A DNA stretch of 34,218 nt, taken from contig JAFLXO010000010.1 of NCBI GenBank assembly GCA_029786595.1, forward strand, positions 1 to 34,218, read 5' to 3'. Under the pieces are notes generated by a model. That model worked only from the letters and a program-made list of their open reading frames with translations. It did no database searches and was not told the DNA's origin. Every line of letters starts with the position of its first letter. The first letter of the stretch is position 1. This DNA is from Nitrososphaerota archaeon (GTDB lineage Archaea; Thermoproteota; Nitrososphaeria; Conexivisphaerales; UBA164). The translations under genes were made by a program, and so were the position numbers. Positions 9,572 through 18,984 of this stretch are shown piece by piece.

Positions 9572-9584
9572 GCGTTCAATTAAT
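9559..9584. terminator. 10-bp perfect hairpin, 6-nt loop, at the convergent junction of ade and the phosphorylase gene
   Basis: ATTAATTGAA-TAGGCG-TTCAATTAAT; the ade stop codon TAG (9569-9571) is the first half of the loop. Confidence 0.5.
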
Positions 9585-9597
9585 CGAGGATACAGTG

Positions 9598-10530
9598 CTA
9601 AAGGCTTCGTCTATAGAGGACCCTTATTGCGCCGGAGAGATCAAATTGGATTTCCGAGTTCCCATCTATGGCTAGATCATCGAGATGCATCTTTTTTGCT
9701 AGCGATTCAAGGGCAAGGGTAACGAGTTTCATTTCCGATCCTTCATCGACCTTAAATTGTATATCACCTGTTTCTAAATAGTATGGCGATACTATCAGCA
9801 GGGCGCTGGCAAAGGAAAGCCTCACACCCGAACCTTGCATTGTTCTATTATAGAAATCTGTCAAAAGCGCCATCGGGCTCGATTCCATAGAAGCAGATAT
9901 GGCCCCCATCCTATCGTAAGCCTTTTGCTCCTCCTTAATATTTTCTGAAATGGCTGATCTGGTTTCAGGGCTTTCCTCCGCATATAACGTGTCTTTGCAT
10001 ATGCCCGTGCCAAACCATATGCGTTCATCCAGCCCAAGATCGTGCGCTGTTTGAGCGATCATCAGTGTGGTTATAAGATCTGTTTTGGCGGGCCATTCTA
10101 AAGGTGCTATCTTGGAGCTGGTGCCATCCGAACGCACTACACCGAGCTCCACCGCTATATCATTTACCGAAACCTTGGGGCTCCAGCTTGCTGCAGTTCC
10201 AGCCCTGATAATTGTAGGCCGCCTAAAACGGGCAGTGTCAATATTTGATATCACTTCTGTATATGAAATCTCGGCCGAGCTCGGTCCCATTCCACTGCAG
10301 AAAAGGGTTACGGGCGATCCCTTGTACACACCATTGTACACTATTAGCCCCCTGTTGCTGCTGACCAGCTTCGCGTCCTCGATCAGTTCCTTTGCTGCGT
10401 TTATCCTCTCAGGGCTACCGGCAGTCAAAATATACCCATTCAGTTCACCCTTCTTCGCCTTTACATGATATGATCTTCCACTTGTATCTCTAAATACATC
10501 AGGGAAGAGTCCGGATCTTGCCATTCCCAA
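9598..10530 (-). CDS. Uridine phosphorylase / purine-nucleoside phosphorylase-like protein
   Basis: 310 aa; nucleoside phosphorylase pattern (GYILTAGSPERI, GSPVTLFCSGMGPSSAEISYTEVI, IIRAGTAASWSPKVSVND). Start may be TTG 10530 or ATG 10524. Confidence 0.8.
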   Translation of the reverse strand: MGMARSGLFPDVFRDTSGRSYHVKAKKGELNGYILTAGSPERINAAKELIEDAKLVSSNRGLIVYNGVYKGSPVTLFCSGMGPSSAEISYTEVISNIDTARFRRPTIIRAGTAASWSPKVSVNDIAVELGVVRSDGTSSKIAPLEWPAKTDLITTLMIAQTAHDLGLDERIWFGTGICKDTLYAEESPETRSAISENIKEEQKAYDRMGAISASMESSPMALLTDFYNRTMQGSGVRLSFASALLIVSPYYLETGDIQFKVDEGSEMKLVTLALESLAKKMHLDDLAIDGNSEIQFDLSGAIRVLYRRSL

Positions 10531-10614
10531 TGTTATGCCCTTCCCATTAAAATATCTTTATTATTTGAGGCGTATCAAAAGAGCTTTATCTATACCTAAA
10601 GTAACCACTATAAT

Positions 10615-11808
10615 ATGATTCGCTCCCAAGGCCCTTCACCAGTGACCTATACTATTCTTGCAAGTAGGGCTATATACAGCATGTTTTGGGTTATATTGGC
10701 GCCCATATATACCGTTATAGGAAGTTCCATAGGAATTCCATCTATTGACTATGGGCTTATTTCGTGGGCGTTCATTTTGGGCGCAGGTATATTTCAGATT
10801 CCATCTGGGATCTTGACCGCACGAGTTAATGCCCAGTACGTTTACATGATGGGGCTGGCCATCTTGGCGTCTTCCATTTTTTTGACCGCTGGAGCTAATT
10901 CTCTTATTGTACTGCTATTATCAAGGGTAATAGGCGGGATAGGGGCGGCAATGTTCTTTTCATCGGCTGGTTATGTCCTGGAGGCCATAAACAGTAAACA
11001 TCTGGGGCTATATATGGGCTTCTATAATGCGGCTTTCAGCGCTGGAGCTGGTATCGGATTACTCTGGGCTGTCGTATACAGAATAATTTTCTGGAGGGTG
11101 GCGCTTGTTCTTGCTGGATTGATAGGTATTGCGTTTGTAGCGCTCGATTACCTCAGCTGGGCGCGTAGGCCCGAGGTCGGTGTTGAAAGGGCCAATCTGA
11201 AAAACCTAAAGGGAACACTGTTGAACCATAGGGTGATATTATTAGCGATCATGGTTTCTGGATTCTGGGGGGCCAATTATGCCGCAGAAACGCTGCTACC
11301 GTCCTATTTTACCTTATCCAGGCATCTTAGTCCCCTTTTAGGCAGCTATCTAACTTCTATCATGCTGTTTTCTAGCCTCCCTGGAGGCTTTGCTAATGTG
11401 ATATATGATCGAATCAAAAGAGGAGAACTGCTTCTCTTTGGGGCTGGAGGGCTTGTGGCCGTCAGCTTTCTACTATTTGAAACGGGAAGCATGGGGACAG
11501 TGATAGGCTTGATAGTGATGGGGTTTTCCAGTACGATAGTGTTTTCATCATTCTACTCCCTATCATTGGACTACGCAGACAGGCAAAATGGTGCCATAGT
11601 GCTGGCGTTGATAAATACGTTGAACATGGCAATAGGTATGTGGATATCGCCGGTCTTTTCGATAATTGAAAATTATGCATTGCCCGCGCTTTGGCCAACT
11701 ATGGCGGCCATAACTCTGGTGCCACTTATCCCACTTCTTGTTATGAAGAAACCAAAAACCCATCACCAGTCGGACAGGAAAAGAGATCATTTTGATCCTA
11801 TGAGTTGA
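10615..11808 (+). CDS. MFS transporter
   Basis: 397 aa polytopic protein; SRVIGGIGAAMFFSSAGYVLEAI and repeated hydrophobic helices. Confidence 0.85.
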   Translation: MIRSQGPSPVTYTILASRAIYSMFWVILAPIYTVIGSSIGIPSIDYGLISWAFILGAGIFQIPSGILTARVNAQYVYMMGLAILASSIFLTAGANSLIVLLLSRVIGGIGAAMFFSSAGYVLEAINSKHLGLYMGFYNAAFSAGAGIGLLWAVVYRIIFWRVALVLAGLIGIAFVALDYLSWARRPEVGVERANLKNLKGTLLNHRVILLAIMVSGFWGANYAAETLLPSYFTLSRHLSPLLGSYLTSIMLFSSLPGGFANVIYDRIKRGELLLFGAGGLVAVSFLLFETGSMGTVIGLIVMGFSSTIVFSSFYSLSLDYADRQNGAIVLALINTLNMAIGMWISPVFSIIENYALPALWPTMAAITLVPLIPLLVMKKPKTHHQSDRKRDHFDPMS

Positions 11809-11915
11809 CGAAGCCGGCTGGCTAAAAAAATCAGTACAATAAATTATGGCTTAACGGTCCCATGAGCTTGGCGTTTTGCTGGTCGATTAATTATGATAGT
11901 AGGCTCCATATATTT

Positions 11916-11940
11916 TAGCCACTTTAAACAATTAAGGCTA
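11916..11940 (-). terminator. Bulged hairpin overlapping the stop codon of the Nramp-like gene
   Basis: TAGCC-(ACT bulge)-TTAA-ACAA-TTAA-GGCTA on the + strand; the minus-strand stop TAA lies in one arm. Confidence 0.3.
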
Positions 11941-13108
11941 TGCCGGTTATACCAGCAACTACAATCGATAACGATGTGATCCAGAAAATAGCGGTCTCAT
12001 ATCTTTTCAATGGTTTTCCGTTCATGCACTCCCTGTTAGATGTCAATCTACCTAGGAAGAACAGCGATGGTATTATTATAATGGTATAAATGACCATTAG
12101 GGTAATCATCAGTGATACGTAGTTATTCACTAGGATCACCAACAGCAGGGCCGGGGCGCTCTCCAGGAGATATATTTTAATAAAGGAGTTTCTTGATCGG
12201 CGATTCAGGGCATCCATTATCCCCCAAGCGGACCCTAACGATACTACTACCAGGGCCAAGAAGCCGGCCGCTATAAAGCCTATTCCCATCACTATACTTG
12301 CGTAGCCTCCGAACGCCGAAAGAGCAGCCGATATCTGGCTGGCTTCTATAAGGCCGTTTACCTCCTTTATATGCATACCATCTAATACTATGATCGACAT
12401 AAGGGCCTCCGAAATCACAGCGCCTATGAGCGTTTCAAGCCTCTCCATCTTCAGGTCAGCGGCCTTTAGCTTCTTGCGAGAATCTGCACCAGAATGAAAA
12501 TAGAGCATCCAGGGCATGATCACGGCTCCCGTGTTTGCAGCTATTAGATAATCGAAACTGGCATTGCCATATGGCTGGATAGGAGAAAGTCCTATAGTAA
12601 TTATAGTCCTTATATCTAAATGGAATATCAGTGTGGAGGCGGCTATGCTTATGACCAGAAGGAAGCTTATCGGAAGAAGCAATAGTTCGGCCTTTCTATA
12701 CCGTCTACCCAACACTATTGTCGTATGGACAATGAACACTGCCGCAAGCCCAAGGATTATCGGCAAGCCTAACAGGTAAAGCCCAATAGCTATCCCTGCA
12801 TATTCCGCTACATATTCTAGGAAATCGGAAATAGCCATGGGTAGAGCGGCCACAATAGCGATCCATTTACCATAGAATTTATAGATGGCTTCACCGAGGC
12901 CCCACCCTCCAACGGTCCCCAATCTTCCCGCTGCGTCCTGAATGAAAAACAGTGGAAGTATAAGGATCATTTCTACGAAGACCATCCTGTATCCCCAGGA
13001 AGCCCCGGATTGAAGGGCCGTAATGATAGATGCGATATCTATGTCAGCTATCATGACAAGCCAAGCTGGGCCGAAGACCTGAGTCCACTTCTGTAATCGC
13101 TCGTTCAA
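11924..13108 (-). CDS. Nramp-related divalent metal transporter (divergent)
   Basis: 394 aa, multiple TM helices; VMIADIDIASIITALQSGASWGYRM (TM1) and MPWMLYFHSGADSRK (TM6) align to Nramp motifs. Confidence 0.8.
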   Translation of the reverse strand: MNERLQKWTQVFGPAWLVMIADIDIASIITALQSGASWGYRMVFVEMILILPLFFIQDAAGRLGTVGGWGLGEAIYKFYGKWIAIVAALPMAISDFLEYVAEYAGIAIGLYLLGLPIILGLAAVFIVHTTIVLGRRYRKAELLLLPISFLLVISIAASTLIFHLDIRTIITIGLSPIQPYGNASFDYLIAANTGAVIMPWMLYFHSGADSRKKLKAADLKMERLETLIGAVISEALMSIIVLDGMHIKEVNGLIEASQISAALSAFGGYASIVMGIGFIAAGFLALVVVSLGSAWGIMDALNRRSRNSFIKIYLLESAPALLLVILVNNYVSLMITLMVIYTIIIIPSLFFLGRLTSNRECMNGKPLKRYETAIFWITSLSIVVAGITGIALIV

Positions 13109-13320
13109 TCCCGAAGTTTCCCTAAATGGTCAGGTTATAAATATTTGGCTATAAAAGTGCCCGCTCTTATTACGATCTGCCGTCAGGTGGCATAAATCAA
13201 CCTTTTATGGATGCTATGATCCTTTGGTGTTTAAGGCTTATGAATATTCTGCTTGCCAAATGGATATCTTAAGATTCAATTCTATAGCAATATATACTAT
13301 GATAACGTACGATTTGTGCC

Positions 13321-14274
13321 TTGGTAAGGATCTGGAATTCCATAGATGCCCACCTTATGAATGGAAGCATCGTAATCAGGTCCAAAGGTAGGACTATTTC
13401 ACTGGATTCAACAGCCCCCCTACAGACCGATATCGCTTTCATCTCTCATGCACATTATGATCACCTTCCTAGGCGTGTTTCTTCTACAGTCCTTGCCTCT
13501 AATGAAACAGTCGAATTGGCTAGGATACGCGGGTTGCCCATTAAAAGCTATATCAATAAAGCTGAAGGTTTAAAGTTGATTGATAGTGGCCATATACTGG
13601 GTAGCCGCGCACTGCTTGTTGACGATGATCTTCTATATACTGGAGACTTTGCAGGAAGGCCAAGGGCATTTCTTTCAAAACTCATCAGTGTCAAATGTAA
13701 AACGCTGATAGTAGAAGCTACCTATGGGAAGCCGGGCATTGTTTTTCCGAGCGTCGCTAAGGTGATGGGGGCGGCCATGAATAGTATATCAAGCGCATAT
13801 GAATTGGGGAAGGGGATAGTTCTAGAGGGTTATACCCTTGGAAAGGCTCAACTTCTAAATTATATGTTTCAGACATGGAGGCCTATATTTATCCATCCTA
13901 AGATAGAGGCAGTTAATCAAATATACAGAAAATTTGGAATCTCAATCCCTATGCCCGATAAGGTAGTTGATGACATAGTTGGTTTAATCCATAAAGGCCC
14001 ATTTGTGTTCATTGCGCCAATGAACATCCAATTGCGTAGCGACGTACCAATGATTAAATTTACCGGATGGGCACATAACGCATCCAAGTCATCGCTTCCG
14101 CTTAGCGATCATGCAGACTTCGAAGAGCTCATTACATATATCAAGAAGGCCAATCCAGAGCGTATTCTTACTATATACGGATTTGACAGGGGTCTAGCTG
14201 AAGAACTCCGGAGGCAGGGCTTTAACGCTAAATCGGTCAGTGATCTACAGACAGATATCCTTGATTATACCTGA
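13321..14274 (+). CDS. MBL-fold protein resembling mRNA 3'-end-processing exonucleases
   Basis: 317 aa; HAHYDH, DSGHILGSRALLV, YTGDF, LPLSDHADF; TATA-like AATATATACT about 28 nt upstream of the TTG start. Confidence 0.85.
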   Translation: MVRIWNSIDAHLMNGSIVIRSKGRTISLDSTAPLQTDIAFISHAHYDHLPRRVSSTVLASNETVELARIRGLPIKSYINKAEGLKLIDSGHILGSRALLVDDDLLYTGDFAGRPRAFLSKLISVKCKTLIVEATYGKPGIVFPSVAKVMGAAMNSISSAYELGKGIVLEGYTLGKAQLLNYMFQTWRPIFIHPKIEAVNQIYRKFGISIPMPDKVVDDIVGLIHKGPFVFIAPMNIQLRSDVPMIKFTGWAHNASKSSLPLSDHADFEELITYIKKANPERILTIYGFDRGLAEELRRQGFNAKSVSDLQTDILDYT

Positions 14275-14334
14275 TGGCCAAGTAATTTTGTCCAAATTGT
14301 CGACTTTTATCAAGTACATCGTTAAAAAACCAAA

Positions 14335-14664
14335 AACGGTAAGGTATGTTGCCTGCGTGCGAGCGGAAAGATATCGCCCGTTGGACAAATGGTGCCCTCT
14401 CCCGTTGTGGCCACAATGGAAGAGCCGGATAGTCCGATGTGTGATGTCTCGAAGCGAAACCCGGATGGAGGCAAAAATGGGATCGGCCTTCTAGGTCGCT
14501 CTTGCATTAACGAAAGAACCGGTTAAGGATTCCGGGCGCCGGATCGGCGGCCTGAAAGCAATGGTGGGTGACCATTATTGCTGAGGGCTGAGGGTTTGGA
14601 GCCCGGAGGACGAAATCGGGGCTTGCGTAAATGTAAAAACGAACTAGATATCGTTCTCCTTTTT
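14335..14664 (+). ncRNA. Unidentified structured RNA candidate, approximately 330 nt (boundaries approximate)
   Basis: Non-coding, visibly GC-richer than surroundings; consecutive hairpins (CGCCG-gat-CGGCG at 14537; GCAATGGT/ACCATTattGC at 14558; GGGCT/AGCCC at 14585); possible TATA TTTTATCAA near 14303; AACGA/TCGTT hairpin followed by CTCCTTTTT at 14656-14664. Confidence 0.45.
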
Positions 14665-15032
14665 GCGTCCTTCAGGGTTTCTTGCACGCAGACAATATGA
14701 CTATCAGCATCAAAGATCAATTATAATATTAACCAGATATCCGCTAATATATGTCTAGCGAAAAGGACTTGATGCCCATCTTACAATTATGCTGGACTTG
14801 AACTAATTAAAATCTTATTATCTGAGCGCTGAGAATTTACGATAGTGTATAATATCGCAGTTTGGGGGAATAGAGTTTTTTAGTGGTTGCCATATATGTA
14901 GGCACATGCTAGCGGAGATGTATAAATTTAACCCTATGGATATATCGTCTTATAACAGTGCTTTTACGATAATGATTTTGCATGGAATGGTGGTGAATCA
15001 CATTACTATTTAGCAACCTTATCGTTCATGAA

Positions 15033-15824
15033 GTGAAGTCTCATGACTATCAGGATTTGAAGAACGACATATTGATCTATGCCAAATACAATAATGATAA
15101 GTTCATAAAATTGAAAGACACCTCATTAATGGTAATAGGTGATATCCATGGAGATCTTCATTCTTTGGAAACTATATTTGCAAGAGAAGGGGAATTAGAT
15201 GATAAAATGCTGGTGATCTTCTTAGGTGATTATGGCGACAGGGGTTACGGTCAATTGGAAACATGGTGGAGTATTATCAAGTTCAAAAATGCCTTCCCCA
15301 ATAACGTCGTCACAATACGTGGGAATCATGAGCCTCTGGCATGGGCGGTACCAGTACCGCACGATCTGCCTTTAAAATTTGATGCTGTTTTTGGTCAAGA
15401 AAGAGGCAATGAACTTTATGAAGATCTTTTTGGCACATTTGAAAATATGGCGCTATTAGCCGAATCTAATGGTTTCCTTTTCATGCATGGCGGACTCCCG
15501 ATTAACATTTTTGATCCAGTGGACGAATTGTCGCTTGATAGGGAAGCATATCAATTTTTGTGGAATGATCCTGCAGATATTTCTGGCTATAGGCTGTCCC
15601 CCCGTGGATTGGGGTATCTTTTTGGTGAGGATATTACAATCAATTGGCTAAGGTCACTAAAGGCTACTTATGTTGTTAGAGGCCACGAACCATGTGAAGG
15701 ATTTAAATTAGATCATCATGGACGAGTTATAACCATTTTTTCTCGTAAGGGGCATCCTTATTATAATCAAAATGCGGCTTATATGAAATTCGTTGACGGT
15801 AAGATGAATATAATTACGTTTTAA
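15033..15824 (+). CDS. PPP-family metallophosphatase (Ser/Thr protein phosphatase-like)
   Basis: 263 aa; GDIHGDLHSLETIF, GDYGDRG, RGNHE, MHGG, RGHEP. Confidence 0.92.
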   Translation: MKSHDYQDLKNDILIYAKYNNDKFIKLKDTSLMVIGDIHGDLHSLETIFAREGELDDKMLVIFLGDYGDRGYGQLETWWSIIKFKNAFPNNVVTIRGNHEPLAWAVPVPHDLPLKFDAVFGQERGNELYEDLFGTFENMALLAESNGFLFMHGGLPINIFDPVDELSLDREAYQFLWNDPADISGYRLSPRGLGYLFGEDITINWLRSLKATYVVRGHEPCEGFKLDHHGRVITIFSRKGHPYYNQNAAYMKFVDGKMNIITF

Positions 15825-16236
15825 TTGCGGGTCTGACCCTTAGTCAATATATCAGAGGCCTCTATAACCGTCTTGAAGTGCGGGTAGTGGTTCACTTAGG
15901 ACATAACCAGTCCATTTTGTGTTGGATTAACAGAGCTAATGATATATTCTCTACACCATCATTGAAAATTGAGAGGAAGGTAAATGGCATAACTCAATAT
16001 AAAATTCGGTTCAGTAATCCTTGCGTCTTGTCAAATAGAGGCAAGCAAGAGAAAATTAGCCGCAGGAGTACTTTTAAAAAACATAGTTACCATTTACATA
16101 TCCAGTGAAACAAGAGGTACGATAAGACCTTATCAAACACCATGTTATTGCTGGTTTTAGATTGCCTCAAATGTTAATAATAATAGCAGAATAATTTTTT
16201 AGATAAGTCTATAAGGAAAACAATTATTGGATACAT

Positions 16237-16686
16237 ATGCTCAGTGTTGGGGATGTTGCACCAGATTTCAAGGCTAAGGATCAAAACGGAAAGGAAGTAT
16301 CACTCGGCGAATACAAGGGAAAGCCAGTGGTCATCTATTTTTATCCGAAAGACAATACGCCAGGTTGCACAAAGGAGGCCTGCAGCTTTAGGGACGACAT
16401 GGGCTCCTATAAGGATGCAGGGGTTACAGTTCTTGGTGTAAGTGCAGATGGCGTAGATTCCCACCGGAATTTTACGGAAAAATATGGATTAAACTTCACT
16501 CTGGTATCAGATAAGGACAAATCAATCATAAACGCATATGGAGTAGGGGGGTTGCTCTTCACTAAGCGGACAACTTTCATAATAGACGGCGATGGGAAAA
16601 TAGCTTACGTGTTTCCGAGTGTGTCTCCAGAGGGTCATGCCAAGGAAGTGCTCGGAAAGTTAAGAGAATTGAAGTTAATAGATTAG
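16237..16686 (+). CDS. Peroxiredoxin, Bcp/PrxQ type
   Basis: 149 aa; YFYPKDNTPGCTKEACSFRDD with two Cys five residues apart. Confidence 0.95.
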   Translation: MLSVGDVAPDFKAKDQNGKEVSLGEYKGKPVVIYFYPKDNTPGCTKEACSFRDDMGSYKDAGVTVLGVSADGVDSHRNFTEKYGLNFTLVSDKDKSIINAYGVGGLLFTKRTTFIIDGDGKIAYVFPSVSPEGHAKEVLGKLRELKLID

Positions 16687-16716
16687 AGGACCATGGAAAA
16701 GTGGCATTCTCTATCG

Positions 16717-16857
16717 CTAAGGCCACGAGCTTCCCATGTAATTATCCCTTTGTGGATTCATCAGTAACATGAGACTTTTATCCTGTCTCATTGACACGCG
16801 GCTAGCATCCAGCTCATGGCCGGCTGTTGGTATTTTCGCAGGCGTAAATTCAGACAT
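16717..16857 (-). CDS. Possible small protein (46 aa), unconfirmed
   Basis: ATG-to-TAG frame MSEFTPAKIPTAGHELDASRVSMRQDKSLMLLMNPQRDNYMGSSWP*, below the ORF-track size cutoff; located downstream of the minus-strand MFS gene. Confidence 0.2.
   Translation of the reverse strand: MSEFTPAKIPTAGHELDASRVSMRQDKSLMLLMNPQRDNYMGSSWP
16769..16790. terminator. Small hairpin in the convergent prx/MFS intergenic region
   Basis: TGAGAC-...-GTCTCA stem (ATGAGACTTTTATCCTGTCTCAT). Confidence 0.3.
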
Positions 16858-17015
16858 GCCCATTCCAATTAAATAACGCACGTCGCAATATAATTATGCT
16901 TGTTTTGAAATCCCTCTGCGCCATATAGCTACACGAAGGATAGAAGATGTTCCTGACAACGCAACCTTATGGTTCACATAGCAAAGCGGTCAATAATTTC
17001 AACTACGCATTAATC

Positions 17016-18284
17016 TTATTTTCCTCGAGGCGAACTGCTATGGGCCGCTACTACCTCACTTTCAAGTTCATCCAAGTTCTTTCGTTCACTTCTTGGTGCC
17101 ATAGATACCCCGGCCAAACCTACAGCCATGGGCAGGGGAGCCAGTACCAGGAATAAAGGAGAGATGCCAAATGAAATGAGGAGGGTTGGGAATATGAGAG
17201 TGCTAAGGTATCCACCGAGTCTACCTGATGCAAAGCCTATTCCGCTCGAAGTACTTCGAAAGAGGGTTGGAAATAATTCATTCGAATAAATGGAGCTAGT
17301 AGTATAACCTACTCCACCAAGTACCCATATTATTGAAATATCTGATATAAAAAGCGCTATACTTGACCTGGCCAATAAATAACCTACCATCAAAAATACA
17401 CCGACTATTATCGAGGACGAGATGATCATAACCCTGCGCCCTATCCTGTCAACATATTTGAAAGTTAACGCGGTGCCGCCGGCGAATCCCATCCATTGAA
17501 AGCCGCTTATTAGCAGAGCCCATGCCTTTGATAGTCCTTCAGCATGGACTAAGAAGGATGGGGTATAACTTGCGAATATGGCTAAAATAAAGGTCCAAAT
17601 GAAGAACGCAATAGCAACAAACGAAAGTTTTGTGGCGAAACTTTGTTTATCAATCGGCTGGGCTTTTAGGTCATCCTTTTTCGAAGCGCTCCAGATTTTA
17701 CTTTCTGGTAGTCCTCTCCTAAGTAGTAACACTACGATAGGGGGGACAGCCCCCATCCCCAATATATATCTCCAGGATTCGGCGCCTAATGGTAGGAACA
17801 GCAGGGCAGCGATTGCGGCCGCACCTCCCCCCACTCCCCAAAGAAGAGACTGTAGAGCTACGAGCCTGCCCCTGTTCTCTTTGTTGGAAATTTCGGCCAG
17901 CAGGCTCCCGCCTACCGGAATATCGCCCCCTATTCCTATACCGACTAGAAGCCTGCTTAGCAATAGTATGGACGGTTCTGTCGCTACGGCGCTTAGAAGC
18001 GACCCTAGCACGAAAAACAGGAGGACGTTCAGAAATATAATGCGTCTGCCTGTTATATCAGCCAGCCTTCCAAATGCCAGGGCACCTATAATAGAGCCTA
18101 TAAAAGGCGCCGATACTATTAATCCTGTATAGCTGCTTGTAAGATGGAAATATGGGACAAGTGTTAAAAGGGCGCCGCTGGCGATCAGCAGGGCAAACCC
18201 ATCGGCGAAACCGCCCATCCCTATAAGGACCGGGGCATAATATCTTGATAAATTTAGATTGAGCTTCAATTTCCTTATGCACAC
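17016..18284 (-). CDS. MFS transporter, sugar/metabolite:H+ symporter type
   Basis: 422 aa; FGRLADITGRRIIFLNVLLF, LLVGIGIGGDIPVGGSLLAEISNKENRGRLVALQ. Confidence 0.9.
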   Translation of the reverse strand: MCIRKLKLNLNLSRYYAPVLIGMGGFADGFALLIASGALLTLVPYFHLTSSYTGLIVSAPFIGSIIGALAFGRLADITGRRIIFLNVLLFFVLGSLLSAVATEPSILLLSRLLVGIGIGGDIPVGGSLLAEISNKENRGRLVALQSLLWGVGGGAAAIAALLFLPLGAESWRYILGMGAVPPIVVLLLRRGLPESKIWSASKKDDLKAQPIDKQSFATKLSFVAIAFFIWTFILAIFASYTPSFLVHAEGLSKAWALLISGFQWMGFAGGTALTFKYVDRIGRRVMIISSSIIVGVFLMVGYLLARSSIALFISDISIIWVLGGVGYTTSSIYSNELFPTLFRSTSSGIGFASGRLGGYLSTLIFPTLLISFGISPLFLVLAPLPMAVGLAGVSMAPRSERKNLDELESEVVAAHSSSPRGK

Positions 18285-18399
18285 CTATGACATTGTCATA
18301 TTTAAGTCAATCGCAAATTTTTCAATGCTGGGAAGCAAGTATTTTAAACAACTTCTACTTAATAGAAAATATTTAAAGGAGGAGATACTAACATAATTT

Positions 18400-18984
18400 G
18401 TGAAACATATAGATATAGCTCGTCATCTGATAGAACAGGACTTTGCTTACAGGACCTGTTTAGCTCGAGGCGTGATCAATTATACCGCGCTTGCTAAGAA
18501 GATAAAACCTATCTTGGAAAGGACAACAGGGTATCCGGTTGCTACTAATACGATAGTCAAGATGCTGACTAGGATTAAAACACAAGAACTGAAGGCCGTA
18601 GATCCTTATGGCGCATTATCAAGGATCACCATTTCGATGGATTATGGATATGAGAGAAAAGAACTAAGATCATTCAAATATGAAGGAAATGAAATCATGA
18701 TAGTGAACTTAAACGACAGGTACGAAGTCCTATATAAAAATAAAAAAGGGACAGGACATGCCCTCCTTAAGATAAAACTCAATCGGGATATGGAGGAGAC
18801 CCCAGGTATAACCGTTCTTCTTCTATATTTGCTTGCGGGTAAGAACGTCGAAGTTAGCAGTATATACAGATTCGGTGATCAGGTGTGGTTCTTGCTGCCA
18901 GCTGGTGATGCCCCAAAATCCATAGAAGCTCTTTCACATTTCACTGTAGGTCTAAAGGTGAAGGTTGAAGCTTCAGGATTATAA
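18400..18984 (+). CDS. Conserved-looking archaeal protein, possible N-terminal HTH regulator
   Basis: 194 aa with GTG start; HTH-like N-terminus YTALAKKIKPILERTTGYPVATNTIVKMLTRI; family not identified. Confidence 0.55.
   Translation: MKHIDIARHLIEQDFAYRTCLARGVINYTALAKKIKPILERTTGYPVATNTIVKMLTRIKTQELKAVDPYGALSRITISMDYGYERKELRSFKYEGNEIMIVNLNDRYEVLYKNKKGTGHALLKIKLNRDMEETPGITVLLLYLLAGKNVEVSSIYRFGDQVWFLLPAGDAPKSIEALSHFTVGLKVKVEASGL

Noticed and set aside
10067-10468. 133-aa + strand ORF
   Set aside because: Antisense to the nucleoside phosphorylase gene; no family resemblance.
14335-14664. Assignment as RNase P RNA or SRP RNA
   Set aside because: Size fits, and GACGAAATCGGGGCTTGCG loosely resembles the RNase P 3' core, but the matching 5' P4 strand (GAGGAAAGTCC-like) and the SRP GGAA/GGAGCAG helix 8 motif were not found on either strand, so I left it unnamed.
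14240-14720. Short ORFs on both strands across the GC-rich region (14240-14494, 14322-14507, 14523-14720)
   Set aside because: Arg/Pro-rich translations without family resemblance; the region looks like structured RNA rather than protein.
15878-16108. 76-aa + strand ORF between the phosphatase and peroxiredoxin genes
   Set aside because: No recognisable family and no clear start signals; not supported.
17578-18132. 184-aa + strand ORF
   Set aside because: Antisense to the clear MFS transporter gene; low-complexity Pro/Ser/Arg content typical of shadow ORFs.
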